A DNA stretch of 64,000 bases from assembly GCA_037043235.1 (NCBI GenBank), contig JAWRVZ010000041.1:609001-673000 (forward strand). The letters run 5' to 3'. Source of the stretch: Rhodeus uyekii. Taxonomy: Eukaryota; Chordata; Actinopteri; Cypriniformes; Acheilognathidae. The position numbers and the translations under genes are program-made. The notes beneath the pieces are model-generated. The model made no database searches, was not told where the DNA came from, and saw only the letters and a program-made list of their open reading frames with translations. Position 1 is the first letter of the stretch. Each line of letters starts with the position of its first letter. This document shows positions 50,157-62,724 of the stretch, piece by piece.

Positions 50157-53100
50157 ATGGACATGTTAAAACAAACGGACTTTCGACATTTCGAGAGAGA
50201 GTAAGAAATAAGTTTATTTTAATCTTTACTTAAACTACTGGCAAAACTCGAGACAGAGCAGGGCACAAATAACAATGTTTTATCAAGAGTTATCAGGATA
50301 TTTTATTAGTGAGGTGATTAAGTGCTTTATTAAAAGATTACATTTAAAAAGAATAAGTAAATTAAGCTATTATAATTAAGTTTTTACTCTATGTACAGTA
50401 CACAACGTGGTAAGATGTTTCCCAACAAAATCTGTGCATTAATCAATCAATTGTGGTCATTTTATGTTGCTTATATTTCTAGTGATTCAAAACATTGAGG
50501 AATAGGTCTTAAACTGTGTTTTAGTTACTGATGACTATTGTTTTCAGGGCATGCTACTACTACCTCACTAACTTTCCTAAAAGACAAGAGTCAGGATGCT
50601 ACAGTGAGGTAGAGATCACCCTAATAATCAGTCAGAAACTATTGCCTGGAATAGGTGTTTTGTACTTAGTAGCTTGTTTATGTCAGTATATGTCGTTGTT
50701 TGTTCATTTGTTATTTGATTTTACAGGTGAACAGTTTGGCTTTCTGTGAGGTCACAACCAAATCTGTCTCTATGAAACTTTGTCGACAGCGAGAGCAGCA
50801 GCATGAGAATATCTCTGTGGTGTTGAGTGATGAATCTAGTCAATCAGACGCTCTCAAAGAATTGAAAACCTCTGACTCTATGAAACTGCGGAGCAAACCA
50901 GCCCTGAGATGTCGACAGAAACATCGAGAGCATGAAAATATCTCTGCGGTGTTGAGTGACACCGACTCTAGCCAATCACAAGGTGCTGAAGAAATAATAA
51001 AAAAATCTGTTTCTATGAAACTGCGGAGCAAACCAGCCCTGAGATGTCGACAGCAAGAGCATGAGAAAGTCTCTGAGAACGTCTTTGTAGGGTTGTGTGA
51101 CGTCGACTCTAGCCAATTACACTGTGTTGAAGAAATGAAAACCTCTGTCTCTATGAAACTGCGAAACAGAACCTCTCTAAGAGGTCGACAGAAACATCGA
51201 GAGCATGAAAATGTCTCTGTCGTGTTGAGTGATGCCAACTCTACCCAATCAGACGGTGTTGAAGATATAAATGTGTCTGATATAAAGCGTCCAATAAAAA
51301 GGAGTAGATCTGGTCCATCATGCCGATTGAGTAAAGTAGATGAGAGGCCGCTTTCCATTGAGGAACCACAATATGGAAGGGTTGCGAAGATTTCCTTGAC
51401 TCCTGGTGCGATGGCTGAGGACACTCTTGGGAAACTCAGATCGATGGCTAACAACTCTGGCTCTGAGCCGTGGCCAAGAAGCACCGATGAGTCTCGACGA
51501 GAGTCTGTGTTGGACGAATCCAGTACCGATTTCATGGTGAACTCGGGTCCTAGCTCGCCCTGCCATTCTGTTGATGACATAAGATGCAAAGAATGTGAGC
51601 GTCTTTTCGTCAAGATGAGGAGACAGCTGACTCCAAAAAAGAAAATCAGAGATAGAAGTAAGCGTTCCAGGTTTGTTGAGATTAATATAAAGCGCCTGTT
51701 ATCGTCTTGTCAAAATAAAATTCTTTGTGTTTTAGATCCTGCTTCTTTATCTTGTGATGAGTGGATCCTGCTTAAGAAGTGGCACCCTCAGAGACGCTGT
51801 CATCGGAAGAAAGGGTATGTTAAATGAATATCACACTGTTACTATAGAGCCTACTGTATGTTTAGTATAGAAAGCGCAGTTTTTGTTTTTCCCAGAACAA
51901 TGACTATGAGATTTTAACATCTAAAAGATGTGGAGATGTGAAAGCACACAGTGAAAGATTATTTACGTTACAGAGAAGAGGTGAAGAGTTCATTCAGCGT
52001 CTTAAAAGACAATATTGTTAAAGTTTCCCTACATATTTGGCAAGCGAATGCAACATATAAATAGCCTTTCTACTGTATAGTAATTATCCTTCATCATATT
52101 GTCATGTTAGTAACGTCTTGCATCTGCTGAGGAGTCAGATGCTTCCTTTGTCTGAAAACTGCACTGTCCATAAAATTAGAGTTGAGGCGGATACTCGGCT
52201 GAAACGAGTATCCGGTACGGATAAAGCACTTTTGCCGAGTACGAGTATTATACGAGTAATACAAGTCAATATCTGTGCTCGGATTGAATTAAAATCCTCA
52301 TTGGGTAGCTGACTGTGTCTGCGTTCTGTGATAGGCTAGTCACAGCGCCCCTCCCCTACACATGCAGATTTGCTGTGTCCCGCTCTGCTCACTCACACGC
52401 AGAACACTGAGAAGAGAACGGCTCTCTTTCTCTCTCTGTCTCTCCCTCAGTCACTCAGGTTTGCGGGTCTTTTCCGTTAACGTTTAGGGTTTCTTCAGCT
52501 TCAGGTTTGTTTTTTATTTCGGTTTGTTTGTTGTACTTATTAACCAGTAGAGTTCTGGTAAACGTGGTGCTTGGTAGAATGCGACTAGAGTTGCGTCTCT
52601 GCCTTTCGTAGATTTATTTTCTTTATTTAACCGTCTGCTGGGTCTAACCAGTTTTTTTTACTTCACGCAAAAAATAATGATTAAAAATTATGATTTCTTC
52701 ATTATTGCAACCGCATGTGATGTATTCATTGTTGCAAAACGTGTTCTGTATATAGTTTGTTTGTTATCATGATCAATAGCCATGTCATGTAAGTTACCTT
52801 GGTGATAAAACACGCTACAAACCAATCCATTTTCTTAACCCCGAAAAATCAGAGTTTGCTCAAGCTTACATGGGTAGCAACTGAAATCGGCTTCATGCAA
52901 CAGGCCACATCCAGGCGTTTAAGCTAGCCATTTCATGCACGTTTATACCGTAAATTACATTTATGCATTTGGCCGACGCTTTTATCCAAATCGACTTACA
53001 TTGCATTCAAGGAACACATTGAATCAGTTCTTGCTTTCCCTGGGATCGAACCCATAACCTTGGCGTTGTAAGCACCAATGCTGGTTGAGCTACAGGAATT

Positions 53101-54543
53101 AATGCTATGAATTCACAGCTACGAATTGTGTTGATGTTGATCTTCAGATTATTGTGGACAAGCCTGAGTCACATCAGGAAGCTGTCAGCACAAGACTCAG
53201 GGTTTGCATCTATCAACAGAACTCAAGTGAACTGCTCCAGACCTCATGTGTTTCAGCAGAGGTGAGTCAGTGTGTCATTTATTATCAGAGTCACTCAAAC
53301 CCCCCTGATTTTGAAAATGGTCCACTTCAGCGATGGCATGAAGTGTTTTCCTACATGTTTCCATTCGTTATGTGTTTTTCTGACCCAATCCACTTATTGT
53401 AAATACTACGTATGATTTTTTATTTTGTTTATTGTTATTATTATTATTACTAGTATTATTTAGCTTTAAAAAAAAATAAAAAATTTATACGGTATTAACA
53501 TACACTCTAATGTACAGGTAAGAGTTTTTAATGTCTTTGAAAGAAGTATCTTATGCTCACCTAGACATTTGTTGACATTTGCATTTATTTGATTAAACAT
53601 ACATTAAAAATCGAAGCAAAGCTGAATTTTCTCCAGTCGTTACTCCAGACTTCAAAGTCACAATGTCCATCAGAAATCACTCTAATTAGCGAATATGATA
53701 ATCAAGTGAACCTGGATTAACATTAAAAGTGCCCACACCATTCATCTCCCAACTTTTTCTGTTTTTATGTGAGCACAATGTAACTTAAAATAATAACATT
53801 CGGAGAAACATGTAAATACTCCAGCGCTGCTTTGACATCCGGATTAAGCAAAGTAATTTTGTGTACGTATGTTTAGGAGTTTGCGTCGCTGCAAGTATCT
53901 GACCTCCATTCAGACCGACCTGTCCGTTACCAAAGCAAAGCCACGTGATCGTAAGAGGCCGCGAGCTGTGGCCTGGCCACCCGTTGGAAGGTGGGCGTAT
54001 TCGGGGAAAAGAAAGTCTTCCATAAATGACACATTATCACAGCAGCTTTCTCCACTCGACCTCAGTGTCGGTGTGACACAGGAGGACAAGCTGCTTGTAG
54101 ATGACCAGATCTCAAGGTTAAATGCAGATCACAAGCAGAACTCGGATGCCTCCAGCAAACAGCGGAGGACTGATGTCCGGGGCAAATCGAACAAGCAGGA
54201 AGTGCCTGATGGCGTCGATGCAACACGGCGGGTGCTGAAGTTTGATGACACGCCTGAAACTGTTGCTGTGGAAACTGGTGAACAAAGGAAAAGCCCTCGG
54301 CGGCGGCATAAACGCGGAGAGGTTTGTGAAGCCCAGAACGGTTTCCAGTGTGAGCAGCAGGAAGATTTGGATGGGTTCAGGACGCCCACAGATCTCTTCA
54401 GTGCGAAACCTAAGATTAATCAGAAGAAAGTGTATGCCGCTGCTAATACAAAACCTGCCGTACAGAAGCCAAACTTCAAGTCCTTGTTAATGGACACGCT
54501 GGTGAAAAGTCAGAACAAGATTATTAAAGAATCCTGTAAATGA
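50157..54543 (+). CDS. Unrecognised basic repeat-containing protein, six exons
   Basis: Exons 50157-50200, 50548-50608, 50727-51657, 51736-51814, 53148-53261 and 53877-54543, all GT-AG and in phase, encode about 631 residues. Function unknown. It begins MDMLKQTDFRHFERE and ACYYYLTNFPKRQ. Exon 3 holds four tandem ~45-residue units (residues about 48-218). A conserved-looking core spans exons 3-6: CDEWILLKKWHPQRRC, then LLWTSLSHIRKLSAQ, then RPHVFQQRSLRRCKYLT. The tail is very basic (RDRKRPRA, KSPRRRHKR) and suggests a nuclear or chromatin protein. No signal peptide or membrane segment. The 78-nt intron 51658-51735 is open in frame, so its retention would add 26 residues. ORF shadows exist on the other strand. 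A poly(A) signal lies at 54707. Confidence 0.8.
50763..51275 (+). repeat. Four tandem coding repeats (~45 codons each)
   Basis: Units begin SVSMKL, SDSMKL, SVSMKL and SVSMKL, at residues about 48, 84, 129 and 175. Each goes on to a basic stretch with RQ(K)HREHEN or a variant, then VLSD and a Ser-Ser-Gln motif, then an acidic end (EE-x-K). The first unit lacks about nine residues. Repeats 2 and 3 share RSKPALRCRQ exactly, so duplication is fairly recent. Confidence 0.85.
52180..52450. repeat. Dispersed repeat with ACGAGTATCCGG motifs
   Basis: Contains GGATACTCGGCTGAAACGAG, TATCCGGTACGGATAAAGCA and TATTATACGAGTAATAC, a pattern I recall from many fish genomes, then a CG-richer segment. It lies in the fourth intron of the unrecognised gene. 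Boundaries are approximate. Confidence 0.5.
52955..53099 (-). repeat. tRNA-derived SINE, minus strand
   Basis: On the + strand: tail GGCCGACGCTTTTATCCAAA, then GGGATCGAACCC (B-box complement, 53042-53053) and GGTTGAGCTACAGG (A-box complement, about 53083-53096). Well preserved relative to the copy at 33163. It ends 48 bp before the exon at 53148. Confidence 0.8.
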
Positions 54544-54706
54544 GTGTCTATGGAGGTTTTAGTTGTTTTGTATAGTTTAAGAGATGTGCATCGCTGCTAT
54601 AAGTTTTTGTTTCTTCTGTTACTTGTTTAAATTAATAGATGTGATGTCTTAAAAAATCTCTTAAACCTTTTTTATTTGTGTTCTAACGTTGACATTTGCT
54701 CGAGTA

Positions 54707-54712
54707 AATAAA
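54707..54712 (+). terminator. Poly(A) signal of the unrecognised gene
   Basis: AATAAA 164 bp after the stop codon. Confidence 0.65.
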
Positions 54713-54719
54713 TCTTGCA

Positions 54720-56190
54720 TTAACACATCTGTTTGTCTTTGCTGTTAACGAGTTTGAACTGCAGTCGCTGTAATAACCACAGAGCGGAGCTGTTTCCAAG
54801 CAAACGTGCATATGTGCATTTGCTAGTTTTTTTTTCTTCATTTTTATTTATTGAACCGTTTTAATATTTATGACTCTTTAAAAGAAAAAAATCATATTCA
54901 AATACACTCATCACACTAATAATCAAACGTGACATTTTGACATCTAACATGAGTTTGTGCAATAATACTTCCTGTTCTCTATTTTTCAGTGAATCAACCA
55001 AAACTGTTTTATCATGCAATTTTATTTCTCACTGTAATGGACACATTTTTATGATTATTAGACAACTAATGCCACTTTTTAAAATCCTGTCGTGGCATTT
55101 CTGTGATTCTCAATTCTTGGGAGATGTGGCTGATTTGATGATGTATTATTTAATTTAAAGTAGTATCTAGATAGAAGTTAGGCTTTGAGTCAAAGGTTAG
55201 TAAAATTACATAATACATAGGTTAAACAAATGTTTTCACTAGTCATACCTCCTTAAATATAAGTTCCAATATAATATTTTTAATAGCTATTTTTATAAAA
55301 ACAATTAATTATTTTAATTAAATTAATTTAACTGGTAATTTTCATAATGGTTGATGAATGTTTTTATGATTTGGGATTATTTGAATCCATGAATGAGAAT
55401 TATTAACAATGTTTTTTGGGAAAAACTCATTTTTTGTTTGTGTTATTAATATTGATTAATAACAATAATACATTATATTTAATGATATATATGTTGTTAA
55501 TAATATTTCATATTTTTTAAATGATTGAAATTAACAACATGACCCAGTAGTGCACTATGTGGACTAAGGTAAACATGGTAATTTTTATTCTGCGTCAAAT
55601 GTTTAATATCTTTTTATTACCAAGACATATCAGGTATTTGTCTATAGGGAAACTGATTATCAAAAATAAAGCCACCCCGAGAAATATTCACTGAATATTC
55701 TCCCAGTTTCCCCAACACTTTATAAACCTCAGTATTATAAATGTTGCAGTCTTGGAATAAAAAATGAGCCAAAAGATTCTTGTATAGCCCAAAAATATAA
55801 ATATGCTGTTCTATGAACCAACAAAGTGCTTCTTAACACTTGAGTTTACACTTAGTGGTTTTAAATAGGTTTACATGCATAAAAAAGCTTGCAACTGTGA
55901 TGTGTGCTGTTATTGGTGCTGATGTTGAGGGGTTGGGCTCAGTGACTCCACTGTCACAACCCAAAAGTGCACTGATCCATCACACAACATCAGTTTAGGT
56001 AGAGCAAGCGGGCAAGAATGCAGCAAAAGCGGACTTTTACCCAGGGGACTGCTTAGAGAGCAGTTTTATTATTTGTTTTCATTTTGCATGGACAATCACA
56101 TCCACTCATAATCGTGTTAGGATATGCGAGTGTTGCAGAGGAAAGGCATGCAGCCAGATGAGCAGAGCTTAGAGGATTTAATGCAGCTGG
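54720..56190. other. Intergenic DNA, no gene recognised
   Basis: AT-rich, no supported exon. Probably contains the nxph2 promoter near its right end; no named element is visible. Confidence 0.5.
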
Positions 56191-56393
56191 ACATGAGCCA
56201 CGCTGAGTAAAGAAGAAGATTATATTGTTTTAATCAAATGCAGAAAAGTTTTTATTGCTGGTCACTTTGAGTTTGGACTGTCGAGGAGCGATGCTTGTCT
56301 TGTTTCATCCTCTCTTTATGTAATCTGTGAACGAGACTGTAAGGATGCTCGCAGCACAGAGATGTATGGGTCCGACTCTACAGTAGACGACGG
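56190..56393 (+). other. nxph2: Possible nxph2 5' UTR exon
   Basis: Moderately GC-richer block ending at a strong donor (GTGAGT from 56394). The next acceptor is at 56914-56915, at the start of the exon carrying the initiator ATG. The transcription start is unknown. Confidence 0.4.
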
Positions 56394-56986
56394 GTGAGTT
56401 GTACAGAAACCTAATAAAATTAAATATAATTTAATAATTTTTGGAATAAAATTAAATATAATTTGCTAATACTTTACGTTACTTTGCATATCATGTGATC
56501 AAATTACAATAAAAATAACTGTTTGTTCATCATATTGCTCTGTAGTTTTTTTTAAACTCACTTAAATGTTGTTCTGTTAAACGTGTTTTATGACATTTTA
56601 TTTGAGATATATACGAGATATGATAGAAATGGTGTTTTTGCGTAATTTTTTTTTTTTTTTTTTTGCACCAACGGGATGTATAAAATAGTTAAAAGGCGGT
56701 TAAATGGTTATATTTCAACCTGTAAACTTGACCAGTTATAACATATCCTTTCTTTTATACATTTGTCTATGCTATTCTGGGATTTTTCAATGACATATTA
56801 AAATAATAGATTTTAATTGAAGTATATAGTGTAAAGTTTGACCGTTTCTTGTTATCTGCTGTTTGTTCTTAACACAAATGTTATAATTTCTGCATGATGG
56901 TTTTTATGTTTTTAGGCATACTGACACAAGACCTTTCCACGGGTGGATCTGACCTTTACTAACTCAGATCTGGACTCATAAAATAC

Positions 56987-57420
56987 ATGAAGATGTACCA
57001 GTGTTACTCTGCCCTGCTCATGCTCTGCTTACACATGGTATGAGTTTTATTTTAATTAAAGCAAACATTTTTTATGTGACTATTGCATCATTTGGTTTGC
57101 CAAAGTTAATGAACCTTTTCTTCTCTCAAAGTCTTTTTTTGGTGAGAGAAGGAAAAACACATTGTGTATTTTTATTATTATCATCATCATTATCACTTGC
57201 ACTAATACGTCTAGTTTATTTTTACTTCCATGTCATTGAGCTATTTTGTGGAAGTTCTTTTTATTAACAGGATTATTAAAATATATTTAGTATATATAAG
57301 GTATGTTATATATATTTAATTCAAATGAGTTAAAAAAAGAACTTCCACAAAATAGCTCAACAACAACAACGACATAGAATTAAAAATAAACGAAACGTAT
57401 TCGTGACCATGATGATGATC

Positions 57421-57472
<52 letters not shown>

Positions 57473-60122
57473 AGTTTATTGTATGTTTAATTATTTTATT
57501 GGAAGGAGACAAAACTGTTTGGATAATCCAAATATGCCACATAGAAATATAGACTTTTTGTCTCATTTCCTCTATAAAACTTGAAATAATCCGTCTTCCG
57601 CGGGCCCTTAATCCATCAGATTTATTTATTTCTCAAAGGAGAACAAAATGTGTGCGTGAATTATTATTATTTTTTTCCAAAGATTAATTTGAATGCATAT
57701 GAATTGACTTCACAAAGCCAACGCAGAGTTTAATTTAAGGCTTTAGCCCAGAAACCAGTTTAAGCCAGTTTAAGACGAAATGACAACCTGTCTGATAGCT
57801 CAGCCTTAAGTCCTCTCTCAAGAGACGTTTCTTTCATTGCCATCACTAAGCCACATTTTTTATCATGTTTATCTCCCTTCATTTATTTTCATCTTTGAAC
57901 TCTAGTAAAATATATGTAAAGTTTCACAGAGTTTTATGATAAATTAACCAGTTAATTGATTAAAAATTAAACATTTTGGTGTGATTTCTTGTAACATTTT
58001 CTCCTCAACTTTAAATACATTGCGTCTCAGAGAATGTCTGTAGTTCTTTTGTTTAGTGGATTTTAAAATAGATTTTAAAATAGATTTTTTCATGCACAGA
58101 AGGTTTTAGTTCATAGGTTAGAGAACAGATTCATATCTACCCGCTTTGGTACTTTATCTCTGAAAATGAAAGAAAAATGCTGAAGAAAGCTGAATATATA
58201 CTTGGGTAGATGAATAGCCTTTTGGGACACATACGCTCTTCATTCTGTCAAATTTTGCCTTTGAACGTAGAGAGAGAGAGTCTTTTGAGCTTTGCTGATT
58301 GAAAGAGAGGAGATCTTCCTGATCAGTTATTTTCTGTACAGTTTCCTGTTTATTCATTCACCATGCCTACAGTACAAACAAACCCCAATTGGCTGTAGTA
58401 CTCGACTAAAAGAGATGGCAGAAGTTGTGGTTGTTTTTTAAGAACCAGTTTTGCTGGGTGTGTGAGTGTGTCACTGTCTTAAGCTTTAGGTAGGTCTATT
58501 GTGTCAGTAGTAAACACATTGCAGGGAATAGTTTCATAGTCTGAGCGATTACATCCTGTTTGCATCATTTAAACAAGGCAGATGCAGCTTTCAGTTTCTC
58601 ATCCTTTTTGTTGTGATTATGTAGTTTTATGTAGCATTTGTTTAGTTTATGTACGAGCTGTAATTGTATTCATATTATAATTGTAGATATTCATGTATAA
58701 TTTTGCATTCGAGGTGTGAAACATCAGTTCATGGTATTTCATGAACTTTTAAAACCTAGATAACCTAATATGAATGTTCACTGAATCTGAATATTTTTTT
58801 TATGCTTACATGCAACTTTTTTTTACCCCCAAACCGTCACCGGATTTTGTAGAGCATTTTCCTGGTTTGATATAATGGTCCCTTGAATATCTTTCATTTT
58901 TACAGTGTGGTATGAAATGATTACTTTTTGTGTAAAGATGCGTGAATCATTCTTTAGGTTTTCTCAGATTGGAACCCCTTTGGAAGAGGTCAGTTCTCTT
59001 AGGAACCTTCAAAATAGAAACCCGATCCTGCAAGAACTCTAAACACAATTATTTATACCTCCAGCAATCCCATCATGAGGGAAAGTTCTTTGAGTAAACA
59101 TTAGAATATTTGAAGCACCTTCAAAGGTTTCCTAGCCGTTCTCCAAAGGGTTCCTCTAATGTACCAAACTAAGAAACCCCAAATGGTCAATTATTTCTCA
59201 ATGGATAAAGACCCACAGAAATAGGTCACTTTATATATACATTTAAAACAAACTCTATTTCCATAGAGTTTAAGGTAAACCACTGATTTGGATTGAAATC
59301 CATATTTTTTTCAATATATATTTGCATCCACAACCTTTGCGGTTAACAATCCTCTTCCTGGTTTTGTCTTTGAAGGTGACATGTGGCACGGAGCTCAGAG
59401 CAGCTCTGTCTCCTCTGGGTTGGGGAGAAAGTGATAAGGAGGAAAGTGTCTCTCCTCACAGCTCTCGTTCAGGGATTCTCAAATCCCTGCGGCTTTTCTC
59501 CGACACGTCCCAATCTATCATCCAGAGCCGTGAATCTGCTCCGGACCCTGGGCCACTGGATCTGTGGGCTTGGTTATCCAACCGCACTGATACCGAAGGA
59601 ACCCTCTCGAGGGCCAAACGTCGTCCCTACGTGAAAACGGGCAAGTTTAAGAAGATGTTTGGTTGGGGCGACTTCCATTCAAACATCAAAACGGTCAAGC
59701 TCAACCTTCTCATTACTGGAAAGATTGTTGACCACGGCAACGGAACCTTCAGCGTCTATTTCCGCCACAATTCCACCGGCCTGGGCAATGTGTCCGTCAG
59801 TCTGGTCCCACCCTCCAAGGCCGTTGATTTTGAGATCACTCAACAGGAAACCATAGAGGTACCCAAAGACAATAAGGCCTTCAATTGTCGAGTGGAGTAT
59901 GAGAAGACGGACCGCAGCAAGAGAACGTCTGTTTGCAGCGACTTCCCGAACAGGGTGTGCTTCCAGGAGCAGACCCAAAGCCACGTCTCTTGGCTTTGCT
60001 CCAAGCCCTTCAAGGTCATCTGCATCTACATTGACTTCTTCAGTGCAGACTACAAGCTAGTACAGAAGGTCTGCCCAGACTACAATTACCACAGTGACAC
60101 TCCTTATACCTCTGTAGGATAG
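56987..60122 (+). CDS. nxph2: Neurexophilin-2, secreted alpha-neurexin ligand
   Basis: Two coding exons: 56987-57037 (exon from 56916) and 59376-60122, phase 0, about 265 residues (human NXPH2 264). The start exon gives a signal peptide, MKMYQCYSALLMLCLHM-VTCG. The pro-region contains SLRLFSDTSQS and LWAWLSNRTD, then a basic processing site RAKRRP, then the mature domain: VKTGKFKKMFGWGDFHSNIK, NLLITGKIVDHGNGTFSVYF, QEQTQSHVSWLCSKPFKVIC and YHSDTPY. Six mature-domain Cys and several N-glycosylation sequons (NRT, NGT, NST, NVS) are present. TGLGNVSVSLVPPSK and the LRLF segment favour nxph2 over nxph1. Neighbour spopl supports this. An apparent upstream in-frame extension from 59322 starts at TTG in the intron and is rejected. 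A poly(A) signal (ATTAAA) is near 60761. Confidence 0.92.
57425..57467. repeat. (AT)n microsatellite
   Basis: About 43 bp of pure TA repeat in the nxph2 intron. Confidence 0.9.
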
Positions 60123-60285
60123 CACGGCCTAGAGGTGTCATCTCCGTGTTACAGCCTCTCTACCTGTAGTTTCCTCGTCCTGTTCCACAAAGAACCGGAT
60201 AAGAACCTGGAAGCAAGGTCAGATGAGAAACCACTCTTTCTATTCCACCTGACTTGTCCATCTTCTAAGGCAGATGATGACAGGA

Positions 60286-60417
60286 ATAGTTCACCCAAAA
60301 CTGAAATTTTGTTCATTTTCACAACTTATTTTTCTGTCCCACAGAAGAAAGTCAAACTGGTTTGACTCAAAATGATGGTAAATTGACATGATTTTCTTTT
60401 TTGGGTGAACTAACCCA
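60286..60417. mobile_element. Small MITE with TAGTTCACCC ends, in the nxph2 3' UTR
   Basis: Left end AGTTCACCCAAAACTGAAAT and right end TTTTTGGGTGAACTAACCC are inverted copies. Related to the family at 30055-30300 and to the sequence just right of 20479. Confidence 0.7.
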
Positions 60418-60760
60418 ATCTTAAGACCTGATTTCCTGAAGACTGATTTGTGTGCTTTAAACTTACCCTTGAACGAGACCAACACATTTACGTTTTCCCT
60501 CAGTGACCCCTAACCCTTTATCAGTGACTGTTGTGATGTCATCAGTGTGAAGTTATAAAAGATTCAAGAATTTCTCACTCAACACAATCTGGGATTCAAG
60601 AACAGAACAAAAAATATAAAACATCTTGTGTTGCATCCATTTGTAATAACCTTCTTTTCATGTTAACATGTTTTTGTGTTCACAGAAAGTTAATAACTAA
60701 GATTAATGTTGAAGCCATGTGTTCCTCTGTATCCTCAGTTCTTTTGTATTTTGTTTCGTT

Positions 60761-60766
60761 ATTAAA
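60761..60766 (+). terminator. nxph2: nxph2 candidate poly(A) signal
   Basis: ATTAAA variant about 640 bp after the stop. No better signal is obvious nearby. Confidence 0.4.
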
Positions 60767-61409
60767 GAAAAGACAAGATTCGAGTTTCCCTCACTTGTGT
60801 ATTTTCTTCATTGACTCCAAGGGTCTTGTGTATCAAACATGCGTTTGCACAGATTTGATCTTAGAGTGTGTATGTACGCTAAAATCCACGCCAATGTTCA
60901 TATTTATAAAAGCGGTCTTTGACGTGGAAAAGTATTTCCGATTATACAACTATAAGGTGGATGGAAATCTTTGAACAGGTGCTGTGAAAAGAAAAATTGT
61001 GGTTAAGTAAAACAAAGCATTGGAAGTCAAATCTGTACTACACTTTCTGCAAAATCTTTTAAAAGCCATAGCGTCCCCCCAGAGGAGAACTTAAGTACAG
61101 AACAGCTGCTTTGACAGTTTGTCTATATTCTGCCATTTAAAAAAAAAAAGGCAGCATTGTTATAACCTATGATTTGCAAAGGTCTGATCATATATGCAGA
61201 CTCTGATCTGAAAACTACACACCCCAATGTCAGAGTGAGTTTTTGCAATCGCGTGGCATGAACAGGGCGTTTGAGGATTTGCAGCGCGCAGGCTTTGATC
61301 TCAGCTTAAGTCGTCTCCAGATGTTTAAAGACTAAAAAAGGGAAGATTTTTAAAAGTTCATTCAAATGACTTTTGAAGCCCAAAACCAAAGAGAATAATG
61401 AGTGTTTAC

Positions 61410-61830
61410 ATCCATTAAAGATGAACCATAAGACATGTAAAAAGGTGAGTTTTTAAAGTTGCTACTGATAAAAAGTAAAAACTAAAAATAATTGCTAACT
61501 TTCTTTCTTAAATGTGATAATCTGGTTTACAATGCTAATGGAGGACAAAATACAGTACTTTCAGCTGTAATTGGACAAAAAGGGACCCAGCTGAGTTAAT
61601 TTCCCCTGCATGAAAAACAAATCTCAGGTCCATTAGAGATGAATCATAAGACATGTAAAAAAAATATATATATATATCAAAAAGTTTACAATAGTAAACT
61701 GGTTTAAAGATAATCTGGTTTGCAATGCAAATGGAGGACAAAATACAGTACTTTCAGCTGTAATTGGACAAAAAAAGCTTCAGAAAAAAGAAAGAAAAAA
61801 AGTTAATTTCCCCTGCATGAAAACCTGACA
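61410..61830. repeat. Imperfect direct duplication, ~200-bp unit
   Basis: ACAAAATACAGTACTTTCAG and TTTCAGCTGTAATTGGACAA occur at about 61545 and again at about 61738, and TAATTTCCCCTGCATGAAAA follows in both. A matching CATAAGACATGTAAAAA occurs at about 61426 and 61645. The spacing varies between about 190 and 220 bp, so indels separate the copies. It probably lies in the spopl 3' UTR. Confidence 0.75.
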
Positions 61831-61899
61831 TCTCTGAAAGTTTCGCAAAAGACATTGTTAAAAATAACATTTTTGATTCGTTTTTTTTCTCCATTTTAT

Positions 61900-62724
61900 T
61901 TCCAAAGCAATAAATCAAAGTTAATTTGAACCACAGTACATATTTTTCCAACACAAACTCTCCTGATCCATAGAGTACGTTAAACCATGGAAAATAACTT
62001 CAACTAAAGTCAGAACTAACTGTGCGAAAAAGGGATAATTTCTGTAAACAGCACGGTAAACAAATCTTCATATTTACCAATAGTTTAGGTTGGTGCAAAA
62101 CATCGACATCTTTAGTCGTTTTCGTGTAATACTCATAATGTGAACCGCATCACATTTCACCAAGTATTCCACAGCACAACCTCAGTTAATACTTACGCCA
62201 ATTTTAATGATGATAAACATACGATGCGACGTTCTGCCAGCAACATCATCACTTTAAAAGTGTCAGTGGAGACTATCGTTGCACTCGATGCGTGTGCGTT
62301 TAGTGAGTGTATACTTGGTTTTTTGAAACATCAGACCACAAGTTCATACGAAGGGCTAACGCAACCCTCCCCCCTCTCAAGAACATGTAACATACAAGGT
62401 CCTAAACACCACCATGTTAAACTACTGCATTATGTGGGAGCTAGTGCAATTCAGACAGGTCTGGGATCAGTCGCAGCAGGCACGTAGCTACACAAAGAGA
62501 TACAAATGAGCAGAGGAGCAGATCCTTTAAGGCCATTTCTCAAATGACGCTCAAAGTAAACAGCCTATGAAGTCCATTTCCTTCTTGAGCATTGTGGTTT
62601 GATCTAACATCTCCGTCGGGTCTCTGGTAAGGGCGACGGGCGAGTGAAAGAGGGGGGCGTAGAAGGGCTCGGTGGGGTAGTTGCCGCCTCATGCGTTTTG
62701 TTCTAAGCAGTCTGAGGGCAAAGG
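61900..62724 (-). other. spopl: Presumed spopl 3' UTR
   Basis: Downstream of the spopl stop on the minus strand. Several TTTATT words on the + strand (AATAAA on the minus strand) lie around 61890-61900. No protein-coding signal. The extent is a guess. Confidence 0.4.

Noticed and set aside
50840..51613. 257-codon antisense open frame over the repeat gene
   Set aside because: Mirror of a low-complexity coding repeat; the plus-strand frame is supported by phased splice sites.
59322..59375. In-frame upstream extension of the nxph2 second exon that looks like a signal peptide
   Set aside because: The frame opens at TTG, not ATG, and the stretch is the pyrimidine-rich intron end before the acceptor at 59374-59375. 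The exon at 56987 supplies a proper ATG and signal peptide.
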